Below are positions 32,975 to 41,213 of a stretch of DNA of 64,000 nucleotides, piece by piece; the stretch's first letter is position 1, and each line of letters begins with the position of its first letter. A program made the translations under genes and the position numbers. Origin of the DNA: Nostoc sp. 'Peltigera membranacea cyanobiont' N6 (lineage in GTDB: Bacteria > Cyanobacteriota > Cyanobacteriia > Cyanobacteriales > Nostocaceae); contig NZ_CP026681.1 in the NCBI RefSeq assembly GCF_002949735.1, positions 4,292,501 to 4,356,500 of the forward strand. Direction: 5' to 3'. Under the pieces are notes generated by a model. The model was not told the DNA's origin, did no database searches, and was given only the letters and a program-made list of their open reading frames with translations.

Positions 32975-33035
32975 GTAGCGTCATGTCGATGAATCAGAAC
33001 GCGCCCGGAACTTTTCAAAGGTTCCGGGCTTTTTT
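32962..33035 (+). promoter_or_regulatory. Transcription attenuator controlling aroF
   Basis: Three segments: 1, AAGTTCCGGG (32962-32971) at the end of the leader peptide; 2, CCCGGAACTT (33004-33013); 3, GGTTCCGGG (33020-33028). Segments 1 and 2 pair perfectly over 10 bases (antiterminator). Segments 2 and 3 pair over at least 8 and are followed by CTTTTTTG (terminator). A ribosome finishing the peptide covers segment 1 and allows termination. One stalled at residues 7-12 leaves segment 1 free and aroF is read. Confidence 0.85.
33004..33035 (+). terminator. Attenuator terminator hairpin
   Basis: CCCGGAAC and GTTCCGGG form the stem, extendable by T-G and T-A pairs across TTTTCAAAG, followed by a six-T run (33030-33035). 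Confidence 0.88.
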
Positions 33036-33077
33036 GTTGCTGGGGACTGGAGACTGGAAAACAACTCTTACCTTAAT

Positions 33078-33178
33078 CCCCAATCCCCAATCCCCAATCC
33101 CCAATCCCCAATATCCAATCCCCAATCCCCAATCCCCAATCCCCAATCCCCAATCCCCAATCCCCAATATCCAATCCC
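33078..33178. repeat. Heptanucleotide tandem repeat (CCCCAAT)
   Basis: About fourteen CCCCAAT units with occasional ATCCAAT variants fill the space between the attenuator and aroF, within the transcribed leader. Confidence 0.92.
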
Positions 33179-33202
33179 TAACTTTTCAGGAGAATAGAAA
33201 TC

Positions 33203-34072
33203 ATGATTAATGCCAAACTTGCCGCACAATCTCATCCCAACCACCAGACAATCGTTAAAATTTCAGAAAAAGTCGCTTTCGGAGGCGAAGAACTGGTAAT
33301 TATTGGCGGACCTTGCACCGTTGAAAGCTTAGAACAAATGGAGATAGTTGCCCAAAAGCTATCTACTGCATCAGTGCAAGGGTTGCGTGGCGGTGTCTAC
33401 AAACCTCGCACATCTCCTTACGCTTTCCAGGGGATGGGTGAGTCAGGATTGAAGATTTTGGCAAGAGTGCGATCGCATTACCTGATGCCAGTTGTCACTG
33501 AGGTGATGTCAATTTCTCAAATTGAAGTAGTCGCCGCCCACGCTGATATGCTGCAAGTTGGTAGCCGCAATATGCAAAACTTCGACTTACTCAAAGCTTT
33601 GGGACAAGCTGGTAAACCAATACTACTCAAACGTGGTTTAGCAGCAACTATTGAAGAATTCGTCATGGCTGCTGAATATATCCTCAGCCACGGTAATCCT
33701 GATGTGGTGTTGTGCGAACGCGGTATCCGCAGCTTTGATGATTACACTCGCAATGTCTTAGATTTAGGGGCAGTGGCAGCACTCAAGCAAATAACTCATC
33801 TGCCTGTGATTGTAGATCCTTCCCATGCGGTCGGTAAACGGGAACTAGTAGCACCTGTGGCTAGGGCTGCGATCGCTTGCGGTGCAGATGGATTAATTAT
33901 TGAATGTCACCCAGAACCAGAAAAATCTGTTTCTGATGCCCGCCAAGCCCTCTCTTTAGAAGATATGGTGCATTTAGTTGATAGTTTAAAGCCTGTAGCA
34001 AAAGCCGTTGGGCGTAGTATATCAGATGTTGGGGCGGGTTTATCACCTGCCCCGATTTTTTGTGCTGCTTAA
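33203..34072 (+). CDS. aroF: 3-deoxy-7-phosphoheptulonate synthase (DAHP synthase)
   Basis: 289 residues of the type I-beta (KDO8P-synthase-like) group. Signatures are IIGGPCTVESLEQM, RGGVYKPRTSPYAFQGMG, QVGSRNMQNFDLLKALG, PILLKRGLAAT, LCERGIRSFDDYTRN and VIVDPSHAVGKRELV. It joins phosphoenolpyruvate and erythrose-4-phosphate in the first step of the shikimate pathway. A ribosome site (AGGAG) precedes the ATG. Expression is probably attenuated by the leader at 32912-33035, replacing or adding to allosteric control. The C-terminal tail (DVGAGLSPAP) looks like a translated repeat that also forms the transcription terminator. Confidence 0.96.
   Translation: MINAKLAAQSHPNHQTIVKISEKVAFGGEELVIIGGPCTVESLEQMEIVAQKLSTASVQGLRGGVYKPRTSPYAFQGMGESGLKILARVRSHYLMPVVTEVMSISQIEVVAAHADMLQVGSRNMQNFDLLKALGQAGKPILLKRGLAATIEEFVMAAEYILSHGNPDVVLCERGIRSFDDYTRNVLDLGAVAALKQITHLPVIVDPSHAVGKRELVAPVARAAIACGADGLIIECHPEPEKSVSDARQALSLEDMVHLVDSLKPVAKAVGRSISDVGAGLSPAPIFCAA
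34031..34061 (+). terminator. Terminator within the last codons of aroF
   Basis: GGGGCGGGT pairs with ACCTGCCCC (nine pairs, one G-U) and is followed by GATTTTTTG. The T-run ends 11 bases before the end of the stop codon, so the hairpin is translated as GAGLSPAPIF. Confidence 0.75.
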
Positions 34073-35086
34073 ATTTCAGTTGAGGCGATCGCTTAAATGT
34101 CTAAGTCCAAATATTTATTTTGGTTTAAAGACAAACTGCGATCGCCTTCGTAAAATCAAGTTGAAACTGTAGCTATTACATCAGAATTAGCGGAAAACCC
34201 CATCCGTCTATAGCTCAGGGGATGGATAGCGGTCTGGCAAACGTTGTGGAGCAGACAATCATTCTTTGCCACCTGACTGCCCTTTAATTAATATAAGCCT
34301 TGACTATTTCCAATGGCGCTCCACCACATGAAACCACACATTTAGAATCGTGCCATAGTTTAACTTTCTCACCCCAATAAAACTTACCTATCTCGGACTA
34401 GCAGAATTTTACTTGCCCATGCCTATTTAATAAGTGTAAATTTATAGCCTATACTATATCAGTACTTTGCTTTGATTTTTGAATTTACTCGGTTTAACAG
34501 GCAGTAGGCAAGAAGGATTTTTGAGTTATCCAGAGTTTTTTCAAAAATCAAATCTCAGTCCTACATTTACATTTTATAAATTCGGGGATAGTTTTTTAGA
34601 TGTAAATTAATCTCTTCCATTGTTGAGATTATCTTTCAATAAGATATTTTGCTATCAAAACTAAATAAAGCTTACCGATCGAATTATGACAACGATTGCA
34701 ATCTGTATAAATGACGTGAATTTTAACTTGATTAAATAGTTGAGAAACTATTTAAAATCAATAAACTATGAAATTCTACCTTAAATTGCTAGATTTAACC
34801 CATACACTCAATAATTAAATATAATACCGCCATCTACAACTCAATCAAACAACTAAACCCCTGTTTCAGGCAATGGAGGTGAAATGAAGGAAAATATTTG
34901 ATTTACAAAGGAGTTGAATTACGGCAAGACATCGTGTAATTAACAATTAACCACTAAATAAGGTCAGCAAACTCAACCTAAATCTAAATGCTGGAAACTG
35001 TAGCTAGTAGAGAGTCAGTGGATTTATGGCTGATAACATACCAGAAGGAAATGCCTGTGGCTACAAATAGACAACTAACAAATTGA
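34073..35086. other. Intergenic region of about 1 kb
   Basis: HIP1 octamers near 34085 and 34137, then a tRNA-half-like stretch (34204-34245), then AT-rich sequence without ORFs of note. The last 200 bases presumably hold the promoter of the PEP-synthase-like gene. I see no other structure. Confidence 0.5.
34204..34245 (+). pseudogene. Possible tRNA 5'-half remnant
   Basis: CCGTCTATAGCTCAGGGGAT, then GGATAGCGGTCTGGCAAACG, reads like acceptor, TA and D-arm of a tRNA. No matching T-arm or acceptor 3' side follows at a tRNA distance. It may be a truncated tRNA or a diverged relative of the Y-like RNAs. Confidence 0.35.
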
Positions 35087-37459
35087 GTGGATAAACTCTA
35101 CTGGCTAGACCAAATAAAACTACAAGACCGCACCAAAGTAGGCGAGAAAGCATTTTACTTGAGCAGAATCATGCAGCGTGGCTATCCAGTGGTGCCTGGT
35201 TTTGTTGTTTCGGCAGAAAATTTGCGGCAATTTCTCGAAAATCTTAATAGTTCAGAGTCACTAGTGGCTGACTTACCCCATTCTTCATTACACCTAGATG
35301 TCGCTAATTGGCGGCAACTTCAGCAGGTAGCGGGTCGCTTACGCCAAGAAATTCTCACTGCGACCGTACCGCAGGAGTGGGTGAGTACAATTTTCCAAGC
35401 AGCTAGGGAATGGCAAACTAGCTGTTTAATTCTTCGACCGACTTTGGCAGTATCAACTGCTACCTCAGCCATAAAGAATGTATCTGGTTTACTAGAGTCG
35501 GTATTTTGTCAGTGCGAACCGGAAGCGATCGCTTGGGCATTAAAACGTACCTGGAGCCAGATGTTTCGTGCCAGGAGCCTCCTCTATTGGCAACGAGCAG
35601 GAATTAACCTGCAACAAGTAAATTTAGCAGTTTTGGTGCAACCTGTTGAGAATGCGATCGCTAGTGGTTTGCTCAAAGCCAATTCCTCTGGATGGGAAAT
35701 TGAAGCCACTTGGGGATTAGGAATTGCGATCGCTCAAGGTGAAGTTCAGCCAGATGTGTACTACATTCAACAGGCAACTGGGGTTGTGCTTGAGCAACAG
35801 TTGGGTAATAAAATGCTGGCTTATGGTGTGGATAATGCTGTACCTGGAGCTTTTTCGCAACCCATGCCTAACTCAGTGCTAACACCAGATAGCACTTGTC
35901 TTAATACCTACGTACTTCAGGAAGCCCAGCAAAAACAGTACGCTTTACAAGAAGAATACTTACAACAAATAATTGCTCTGGGAACTCAACTGGTAAGTGA
36001 ACTAGGTAAAACTTTTACGATTAAATGGACTATTGCTCAACAAACCACATCTAGCAAGCTCTACATTACACAAGTTAGTTCTCCCCAATCTGTAATTCCC
36101 CACGGACACTTCATTAGGGGATTAGGGGCGGCAAGAGGACGTGTTGTAGCGACTGCCCTAGTTATTACTAATTCGCAACAGAAACCCGAACAACTACCCA
36201 AGGGAGTGATTTTAGTAGTACCAACGATCGCTCCTGATTGGCTACCATTACTACACCAAGTTGCTGGTATTATCACAGAACAAGGTGGATTAACCAGCCA
36301 TGCTGCTATTCTTGCCAGAGAATTAAGGATCGCAGCAGTGGTAAACGCCAAATCTGCCACAACCTTAATCCAAACTGGCGAACGACTGTTGCTTGATGGT
36401 GACAGAGGAGAAGTTTATCGAATCAAAGGAAACTCAAAGGAGGAGATGGAAAGAGGTAGAGAGCAGGAAAGTGGGAGACTGAGAGGAGACAATATTCTTT
36501 TTCCGAATCACCCCAACCCCAAAGCGCTCAATCTTCCTGTTACTTCTCATCTACCCATGATTGCTACCCAACTACTGGTTAACTTGAGCCAGCCCAGTTT
36601 AATAGAACAAGTACAAAGCTTCCCTGTGGATGGGGTGGGATTGTTGCGGTCAGAATTGATGGTACTAAATATATTAGACGGACAACATCCCAATAGTTGG
36701 ATTTTAGGCGGTCGGAAAGCAGAATTATTAGAGCGTTGGTCTGAGCAGATTATGCAGTTTGCTCATGCTTTTGCACCAAGACCAGTTTTTTATCGTTCTT
36801 TGGATTGGCGATCGCAAGATTTACCATCATTGAGTGATAGTTTAGAATCTTCGCCCCAGTCGATGTTGGGCGAACGCGGTACTTTCAGCTATTTACGAAA
36901 TCCCGCAGTATTTGAGTTGGAACTGCAAGCTTTAGCGAGCGTACAGCAAGCTGGCTACAGTAACGTGAATCTCCTGTTGCCTTTTGTGCGGACTGTGGAA
37001 GAATTTATCTTTTGCCATCGCAAAGTTAAGCAAGCTCTTTTAACTGAGGTGTCAGAATTTCAATTGTGGATGATGGCAGAAGTGCCAAGCGTACTGTTCT
37101 TACTACCGGAATATGTCAAAGCAGGTGCAGCCGGAATTTCTATTGGTACAAACGACTTAACCCAATTATTGCTCGGAGTGGATCGAGAACAAGGAGAGCT
37201 AGCAAAAGTATTTAATGAACGTCATCCGGCAGTTATGAGTGCGATCGCTCAACTGATCCAAATGGCTAAAAGTGCCGGTATACCTTGTTCAATCTGCGGT
37301 CAAGCACCAGCCCTCTATCCAGAAATTATCGATAAATTAGTGGAATGGGGGATAACTTCCATTTCCGTGGAACCGGAAGCAGTCGAGCGAACATATCAGG
37401 CGATCGCTCGTGCTGAACAACGCGTAATTTTAGCAGCAGCCCGACGAAAACTTCATTAA
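35087..37459 (+). CDS. Phosphoenolpyruvate synthase-like protein
   Basis: 790 residues from a GTG start. It has the three-part layout of PEP synthases: an N-terminal ATP-grasp part (about 1-330), a swivelling phosphohistidine domain with GGLTSHAAILAREL near 400-413, and a PEP-binding barrel with VGLLRSEL, GERGTFSYL, IGTNDLTQLLLGVDRE and the catalytic cysteine in CSICGQAP. PEP synthase converts pyruvate, ATP and water to PEP. The usual ATP-site run RSSATAEDLPDASFAG is replaced by RPTLAVSTATSAIKNVSG, and a low-complexity insert lies near 445-470, so the ATP half-reaction may be lost. Confidence 0.85.
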   Translation: MDKLYWLDQIKLQDRTKVGEKAFYLSRIMQRGYPVVPGFVVSAENLRQFLENLNSSESLVADLPHSSLHLDVANWRQLQQVAGRLRQEILTATVPQEWVSTIFQAAREWQTSCLILRPTLAVSTATSAIKNVSGLLESVFCQCEPEAIAWALKRTWSQMFRARSLLYWQRAGINLQQVNLAVLVQPVENAIASGLLKANSSGWEIEATWGLGIAIAQGEVQPDVYYIQQATGVVLEQQLGNKMLAYGVDNAVPGAFSQPMPNSVLTPDSTCLNTYVLQEAQQKQYALQEEYLQQIIALGTQLVSELGKTFTIKWTIAQQTTSSKLYITQVSSPQSVIPHGHFIRGLGAARGRVVATALVITNSQQKPEQLPKGVILVVPTIAPDWLPLLHQVAGIITEQGGLTSHAAILARELRIAAVVNAKSATTLIQTGERLLLDGDRGEVYRIKGNSKEEMERGREQESGRLRGDNILFPNHPNPKALNLPVTSHLPMIATQLLVNLSQPSLIEQVQSFPVDGVGLLRSELMVLNILDGQHPNSWILGGRKAELLERWSEQIMQFAHAFAPRPVFYRSLDWRSQDLPSLSDSLESSPQSMLGERGTFSYLRNPAVFELELQALASVQQAGYSNVNLLLPFVRTVEEFIFCHRKVKQALLTEVSEFQLWMMAEVPSVLFLLPEYVKAGAAGISIGTNDLTQLLLGVDREQGELAKVFNERHPAVMSAIAQLIQMAKSAGIPCSICGQAPALYPEIIDKLVEWGITSISVEPEAVERTYQAIARAEQRVILAAARRKLH

Positions 37460-37483
37460 ATACAATACACAATTCTGGGTGTT

Positions 37484-38308
37484 ATGAAAGTCTTAATTAC
37501 TGGCAACGAAGGAATGATTGGTTCGGTTGTTGAAAAAGTTTTGCGTGCTGATGGATGTGAAGTGATTGGCTTTGATATTGCAAGTGGTCATAATATTCTG
37601 AATCCAAATGAAATTCGTTCGGCAGTTCAAGGCTGCGATGCAATTGTTCATCTTGCGGCGCTACTTGGAAACTCTGAGGATACACCCAACGAAATAATGG
37701 CAGTCAATGTTCTTGGAACTTGGCATATTCTTTCAGCAGCAGCAGAGGTAAAACTCAAACGTGTTGTTTTCTTCAGCAGTGTTGATGTATTGGGAATCTT
37801 TAAAGGTGAAAGAAAACCAGATTATCTTCCTCTAGATGACAATCATCCTTGTTATCCAACTACTACTTACGCTGTTTCCAAGCGGCTTGGTGAAGAAATG
37901 TGCAGATATTTTACCAATAGCACAGGTATCTCAACTATTTGCCTGCGACCACCAGGTGTTTTTGATGAAGAAACTTACGATTTTATTATTTCCAATCGCC
38001 AAGCAAATCCCGATTTTGAGTGGAATCCTTTTTGGGAATACGGCGCTTTTCTGGATGTGAGAGACGCAGCAGAAGCAGCGCAATATGCTTTACACTGCCC
38101 TAATCCTGGTCATGTTACCTTGTTGCTATGCGCTGATGACATTTCTTCGGCGTATCGAACTAGTCAAGAAATGGCTCAATCTCTACTTCCTGAAATAGAT
38201 TGGCGCGGAGGTGATGAATATGAACATGAACCCTACAAAGCCCTAATTAATACCCAACTCGCCAAAGAAGTGCTTCAGTGGATTCCGCGTTATAAATGGC
38301 GACCATGA
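37484..38308 (+). CDS. NAD-dependent epimerase/dehydratase family protein
   Basis: 274 residues, extended SDR fold. The nucleotide loop is ITGNEGMIGSVV (GxxGxIG), the acidic residue in IGFDIA suggests NAD(H), and the catalytic pair lies in TTYAVSKRLGEEM (YxxxK). It starts 24 bases after the PEP-synthase-like stop, so the two may be co-transcribed. Substrate is probably a nucleotide sugar or a similar polar compound, but none can be named. Confidence 0.88.
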   Translation: MKVLITGNEGMIGSVVEKVLRADGCEVIGFDIASGHNILNPNEIRSAVQGCDAIVHLAALLGNSEDTPNEIMAVNVLGTWHILSAAAEVKLKRVVFFSSVDVLGIFKGERKPDYLPLDDNHPCYPTTTYAVSKRLGEEMCRYFTNSTGISTICLRPPGVFDEETYDFIISNRQANPDFEWNPFWEYGAFLDVRDAAEAAQYALHCPNPGHVTLLLCADDISSAYRTSQEMAQSLLPEIDWRGGDEYEHEPYKALINTQLAKEVLQWIPRYKWRP

Positions 38309-38406
38309 AGCAACGCTTCAAAAGTATAACAAAGTATTATAGCTGAAGCTGTAAGCGATCGGTTTTACTATGTAGCAGAATATATGATTCGATGATAGTG
38401 ACAATC

Positions 38407-38706
38407 ATGGTGTACAAGTTTGAAATATTAACTCGAACTGAGGTAGAGTCTATGCTAGGAATAACGCTCAAAGAAACGAGAGTTTACCGATAAATTAAGG
38501 AAGAAGGGCGACAAGAAGGACGACAAGAAGAAGCTGCTAACCTCATTATCCGACTTTTAACTAAGCGGTTTGGAGAACTATCTGCGGAAATATGCTCCTC
38601 AATTTCTAGTTTATCCTTACTGGTTCTCGAAGATTTGAGCGAAGGGCTGTTATATCTCACCAGTTTAGCTGATTTGCTGGCTTGGTTAGAAGCGGTTCAG
38701 AATTAA
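38407..38706 (+). pseudogene. C-terminal remnant of an Rpn/DUF4351-type nuclease gene
   Basis: The 100-codon frame reads LTRTEVESMLGITLKETRVY, R, stop (TAA 38491-38493), IKEEGRQEGRQEEAANLIIR, LLTKRFGELSAEI and so on to LADLLAWLEAVQN. This is the usual tail of cyanobacterial Rpn-family recombination-promoting nucleases with a DUF4351 end. The N-terminal nuclease domain is absent and one stop interrupts what is left. Confidence 0.85.
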
Positions 38707-38833
38707 ATTAGTTGTTGGTTGTTTAGGTTTTAGGTTTTTGTTGTGGTAAGCCTACACCTACCCGTTCGCAAAGCGTTCCGTCATTTGCGAAGTATTTGAT
38801 GGGCAGTAAAAGCAGGTGTAAGTACTTGACTCA

Positions 38834-39493
38834 TCAAGCATTTGGAGTGTTAGTATCGGTTGATTGTGACTCGATAGGATATACATTTTTGGGTTGCCTA
38901 ACAAAACCTAAAGTTACTCGTTTCATAATCCAGTACAAACCGGCAAGCACCACAAAGCTGATAGCAATAATTACTAGGGGCTGTTTACCGAGAATTTCTT
39001 CTACTCCTTTGGTTATGACAGCATCGGGTTGAGTAATAAAATCCCAACTGTTGAAACGCAAAAATCGTCCCCAATAAACACCAACCGCGCAGAGAAAATG
39101 TGTAATCAACTCAACGCGCCAAATCCATTGGCTCTTACCGATCCGATGTAAGTAGTAACCCCAATTAATTAACGATATTACATAAGCTTCAAATCCACCT
39201 AGAATTACTAGCAAATACACAGGAATTAGTACTAAAGTAATTATCCACACCGATTGAATCGTGCGGATATCATCTATCAAGTGAATTACATCAGTCAACA
39301 AATAAGGTGCATTCGGTAAGAAAGCATAGAAAACTAAAAATCCTAGCCACCAAAGCCAAGTGCCACCTCGCCTCATGCGAAATAACCACACACTCAAAGC
39401 CAAAGGGATAAAAGCCAGAAATAAATTCCAAGTCATCCAACTCATATTAATTTGCAAAACCTGTAGAACTCTGGCTATCAATTCTTCTTTCAT
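38834..39493 (-). CDS. DUF1361 family membrane protein
   Basis: 219 residues with six or so membrane helices. The conserved FLAFIPLALSVWLF, FLPNAPYLLTDVIHL and LRFNSWDFITQPDAV segments mark DUF1361, an uncharacterised integral membrane family. It is a single gene; the start ATG follows an AT-rich stretch without a strong ribosome site. Confidence 0.9.
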   Translation of the reverse strand: MKEELIARVLQVLQINMSWMTWNLFLAFIPLALSVWLFRMRRGGTWLWWLGFLVFYAFLPNAPYLLTDVIHLIDDIRTIQSVWIITLVLIPVYLLVILGGFEAYVISLINWGYYLHRIGKSQWIWRVELITHFLCAVGVYWGRFLRFNSWDFITQPDAVITKGVEEILGKQPLVIIAISFVVLAGLYWIMKRVTLGFVRQPKNVYPIESQSTDTNTPNA

Positions 39494-39877
39494 AGGTGCT
39501 AACTCAGAAGACGTTTAATTGTTTGAGATTCACTCTATAGTGTTAACATCAGCGATCGACTGATAAAATTTTTTACCCCAAGGAAATTTATTTACTCTAA
39601 GAGCAGACAAGGCTTTTGTGTCACTTAAAAGGAAATGCACACTGATATATGTCTGAAATTTAAAGTTTTTGTATCTTTCATGCTAGGGAATGAAATTTAT
39701 CAATCAATCAGCTTAAATCCCTAGTATAGCCAGAAAATCATCAGGGTAAAATCTCCCACCGAAACGAAGCCTAAACAACAAAAACGCCACGAAGAACTAT
39801 GTTGCCCCTGTCTTGGCTATTATATTGATTTCATTTTGCCCCCTGTTTTCAGGAGGGCAAAAGAAGTTCTCAAATCA
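39494..39877. other. Intergenic region
   Basis: Between two minus-strand genes. At 39834-39862 a hairpin (TTTTGCCC...GGGCAAAA) lies just past the stop of the secreted-protein gene and may help termination, though it lacks a following T-run on the minus strand. Nothing else is recognised. Confidence 0.45.
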
Positions 39878-41074
39878 CTAATGCAGTAGCACTCGACTAC
39901 GGGGGCCGATCGCTTGTTTGGGTGAAACGGGTATTGTACAGCTATTGGTAGAATCCGGCGAACAAGCAGTTTGAACAAGGGTTGCAGGGTTAACCTCTAG
40001 GGAATTACCGTTACTGAATTCCATATTAGGTGTAGTGGAAAGTGATGGAGAATTAGAGGCCGATGTGTAGGTTGTAGGTGTCGGGGAAGCGATCGCACTA
40101 CCATCACTAACTACAGGTGTAGGAGTAGTGTTACTACCACTAACTACGGGTGCAGGAGTAGGTGTGTTAGTAGCAGCAATTACTGGCGCGGGAGTGGGCA
40201 TACTACCACCAGTAACTACGGTTGCGGGAGTGGGCATACTACCACCAGTAACTACGGGTGCAGGAGTGGGCGTACTACCACCAGTAACGACGGGCGCGGG
40301 AGTGGGCGTATTACCACCAGTAACGACGGGCGCGGGAGTGGGTGTACTACCACCAGTAACGACGGGCGCGGGAGTTATGAGGGTTGCAGTTGCAGGTACT
40401 TTAATTGTTATTCTTGCTAGGGGGGAATTAGTCATTTCCAAAGATGTCACCTTTGGCGAACCTGGGATATCCGATTTGAAATCAAAGACTGTGGGAGTTG
40501 CACCACCATTGCGATCGCTATATCTGACTCCATATCCACTCACTTCAAAAGTACCCTGATACTGATTTCCAGTGTTTGGATCGGTGACAATACCAGTGTA
40601 TAAGGCTTTTGTGAGATTAAATTCATCCTGTACCACTCCTTGAAATGTGGTTCCGGCTAATTTTCCCTGGTATTTATAGGGTGTCAACTCACCGCCAGAG
40701 AGAATCGGCGAAGCCAGAACGCCATTAAAGGAGACAATCGGAATGCCTTTAAAGTCAACAAAATAATGCAAACTACCATCCTTGCGTGTTTCTATTTTTA
40801 CATAGCCTGACTTGTATACAGGAACGTAATTAGGATTGTTTTTAGTTCCTAAGTTCCGCGAGTAAGTGCCCGTGTCGTCTGTATCAACGCGAGTCGTGCT
40901 GCCATTGAAATTAGGATTAATACTGGGAAGTTGGATAGTCCCTGATAATGTACCAGTGCTTTGAATGGTGATTTGAGCAAAAGCACTTGTTCCAGATGAA
41001 GCGATGATGACTGCGGCTAAACTGCTGCTGCTAAGAACAACACAACCTAATTTAGTTGATGAATGTAATTTCAT
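39878..41074 (-). CDS. Secreted protein with Pro/Thr repeats
   Basis: 398 residues. A signal peptide is visible (LGCVVLSSSSLAAVIIASSG, then TSAFAQ). The first two-thirds is a beta-rich domain without a family I know (phrases DFKGIPIVSF, YQGTFEVSGYGVRYSDRNGG). From about 232 the chain becomes 12-residue TPAPVVTGGS repeats, about eight copies, then a Ser/Thr-rich tail. Probably exported to the periplasm or cell surface. It lies 139 bases beyond the stop of the iron-uptake porin, in the same direction. Confidence 0.78.
   Translation of the reverse strand: MKLHSSTKLGCVVLSSSSLAAVIIASSGTSAFAQITIQSTGTLSGTIQLPSINPNFNGSTTRVDTDDTGTYSRNLGTKNNPNYVPVYKSGYVKIETRKDGSLHYFVDFKGIPIVSFNGVLASPILSGGELTPYKYQGKLAGTTFQGVVQDEFNLTKALYTGIVTDPNTGNQYQGTFEVSGYGVRYSDRNGGATPTVFDFKSDIPGSPKVTSLEMTNSPLARITIKVPATATLITPAPVVTGGSTPTPAPVVTGGNTPTPAPVVTGGSTPTPAPVVTGGSMPTPATVVTGGSMPTPAPVIAATNTPTPAPVVSGSNTTPTPVVSDGSAIASPTPTTYTSASNSPSLSTTPNMEFSNGNSLEVNPATLVQTACSPDSTNSCTIPVSPKQAIGPRSRVLLH
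40120..40378. repeat. 36-bp tandem repeat encoding TPAPVVTGGS units
   Basis: Units such as GGAGTGGGCGTACTACCACC followed by AGTAACGACGGGCGC repeat about seven times with near-identity in the middle and drift at the ends, inside the secreted-protein gene. Confidence 0.85.
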
Positions 41075-41213
41075 GAAAAATTTGCTCCTTTAATCACATA
41101 TCAAAAAAAATACGCACGGGTTTTTCTTGCTTTCATTGGGCAATAAAAGCATTTCATACTGAATAAGCCAGTATGAAAATAGCGTATTTGATTACATCTA
41201 CATCAGTACAAAA

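Noticed and set aside
33078..33178. CRISPR array
   Set aside because: Units are seven bases long with no unique spacers: a simple tandem repeat.
32950..33210. 86-residue ORF across the attenuator and CCCCAAT repeat
   Set aside because: Its TTG start lies inside the leader peptide and most of it is translated repeat (NPQSPIP units). The attenuator explains the sequence better.
39834..39862. Strong intrinsic terminator after the secreted-protein gene
   Set aside because: The stem is good but no T-run follows on the minus strand, so it is mentioned only as a possible aid to termination.
40128..40559. 143-residue ORF opposite the secreted-protein gene
   Set aside because: It is the antisense reading of a codon-periodic repeat (VTTGAGVGVLP units), an expected shadow.
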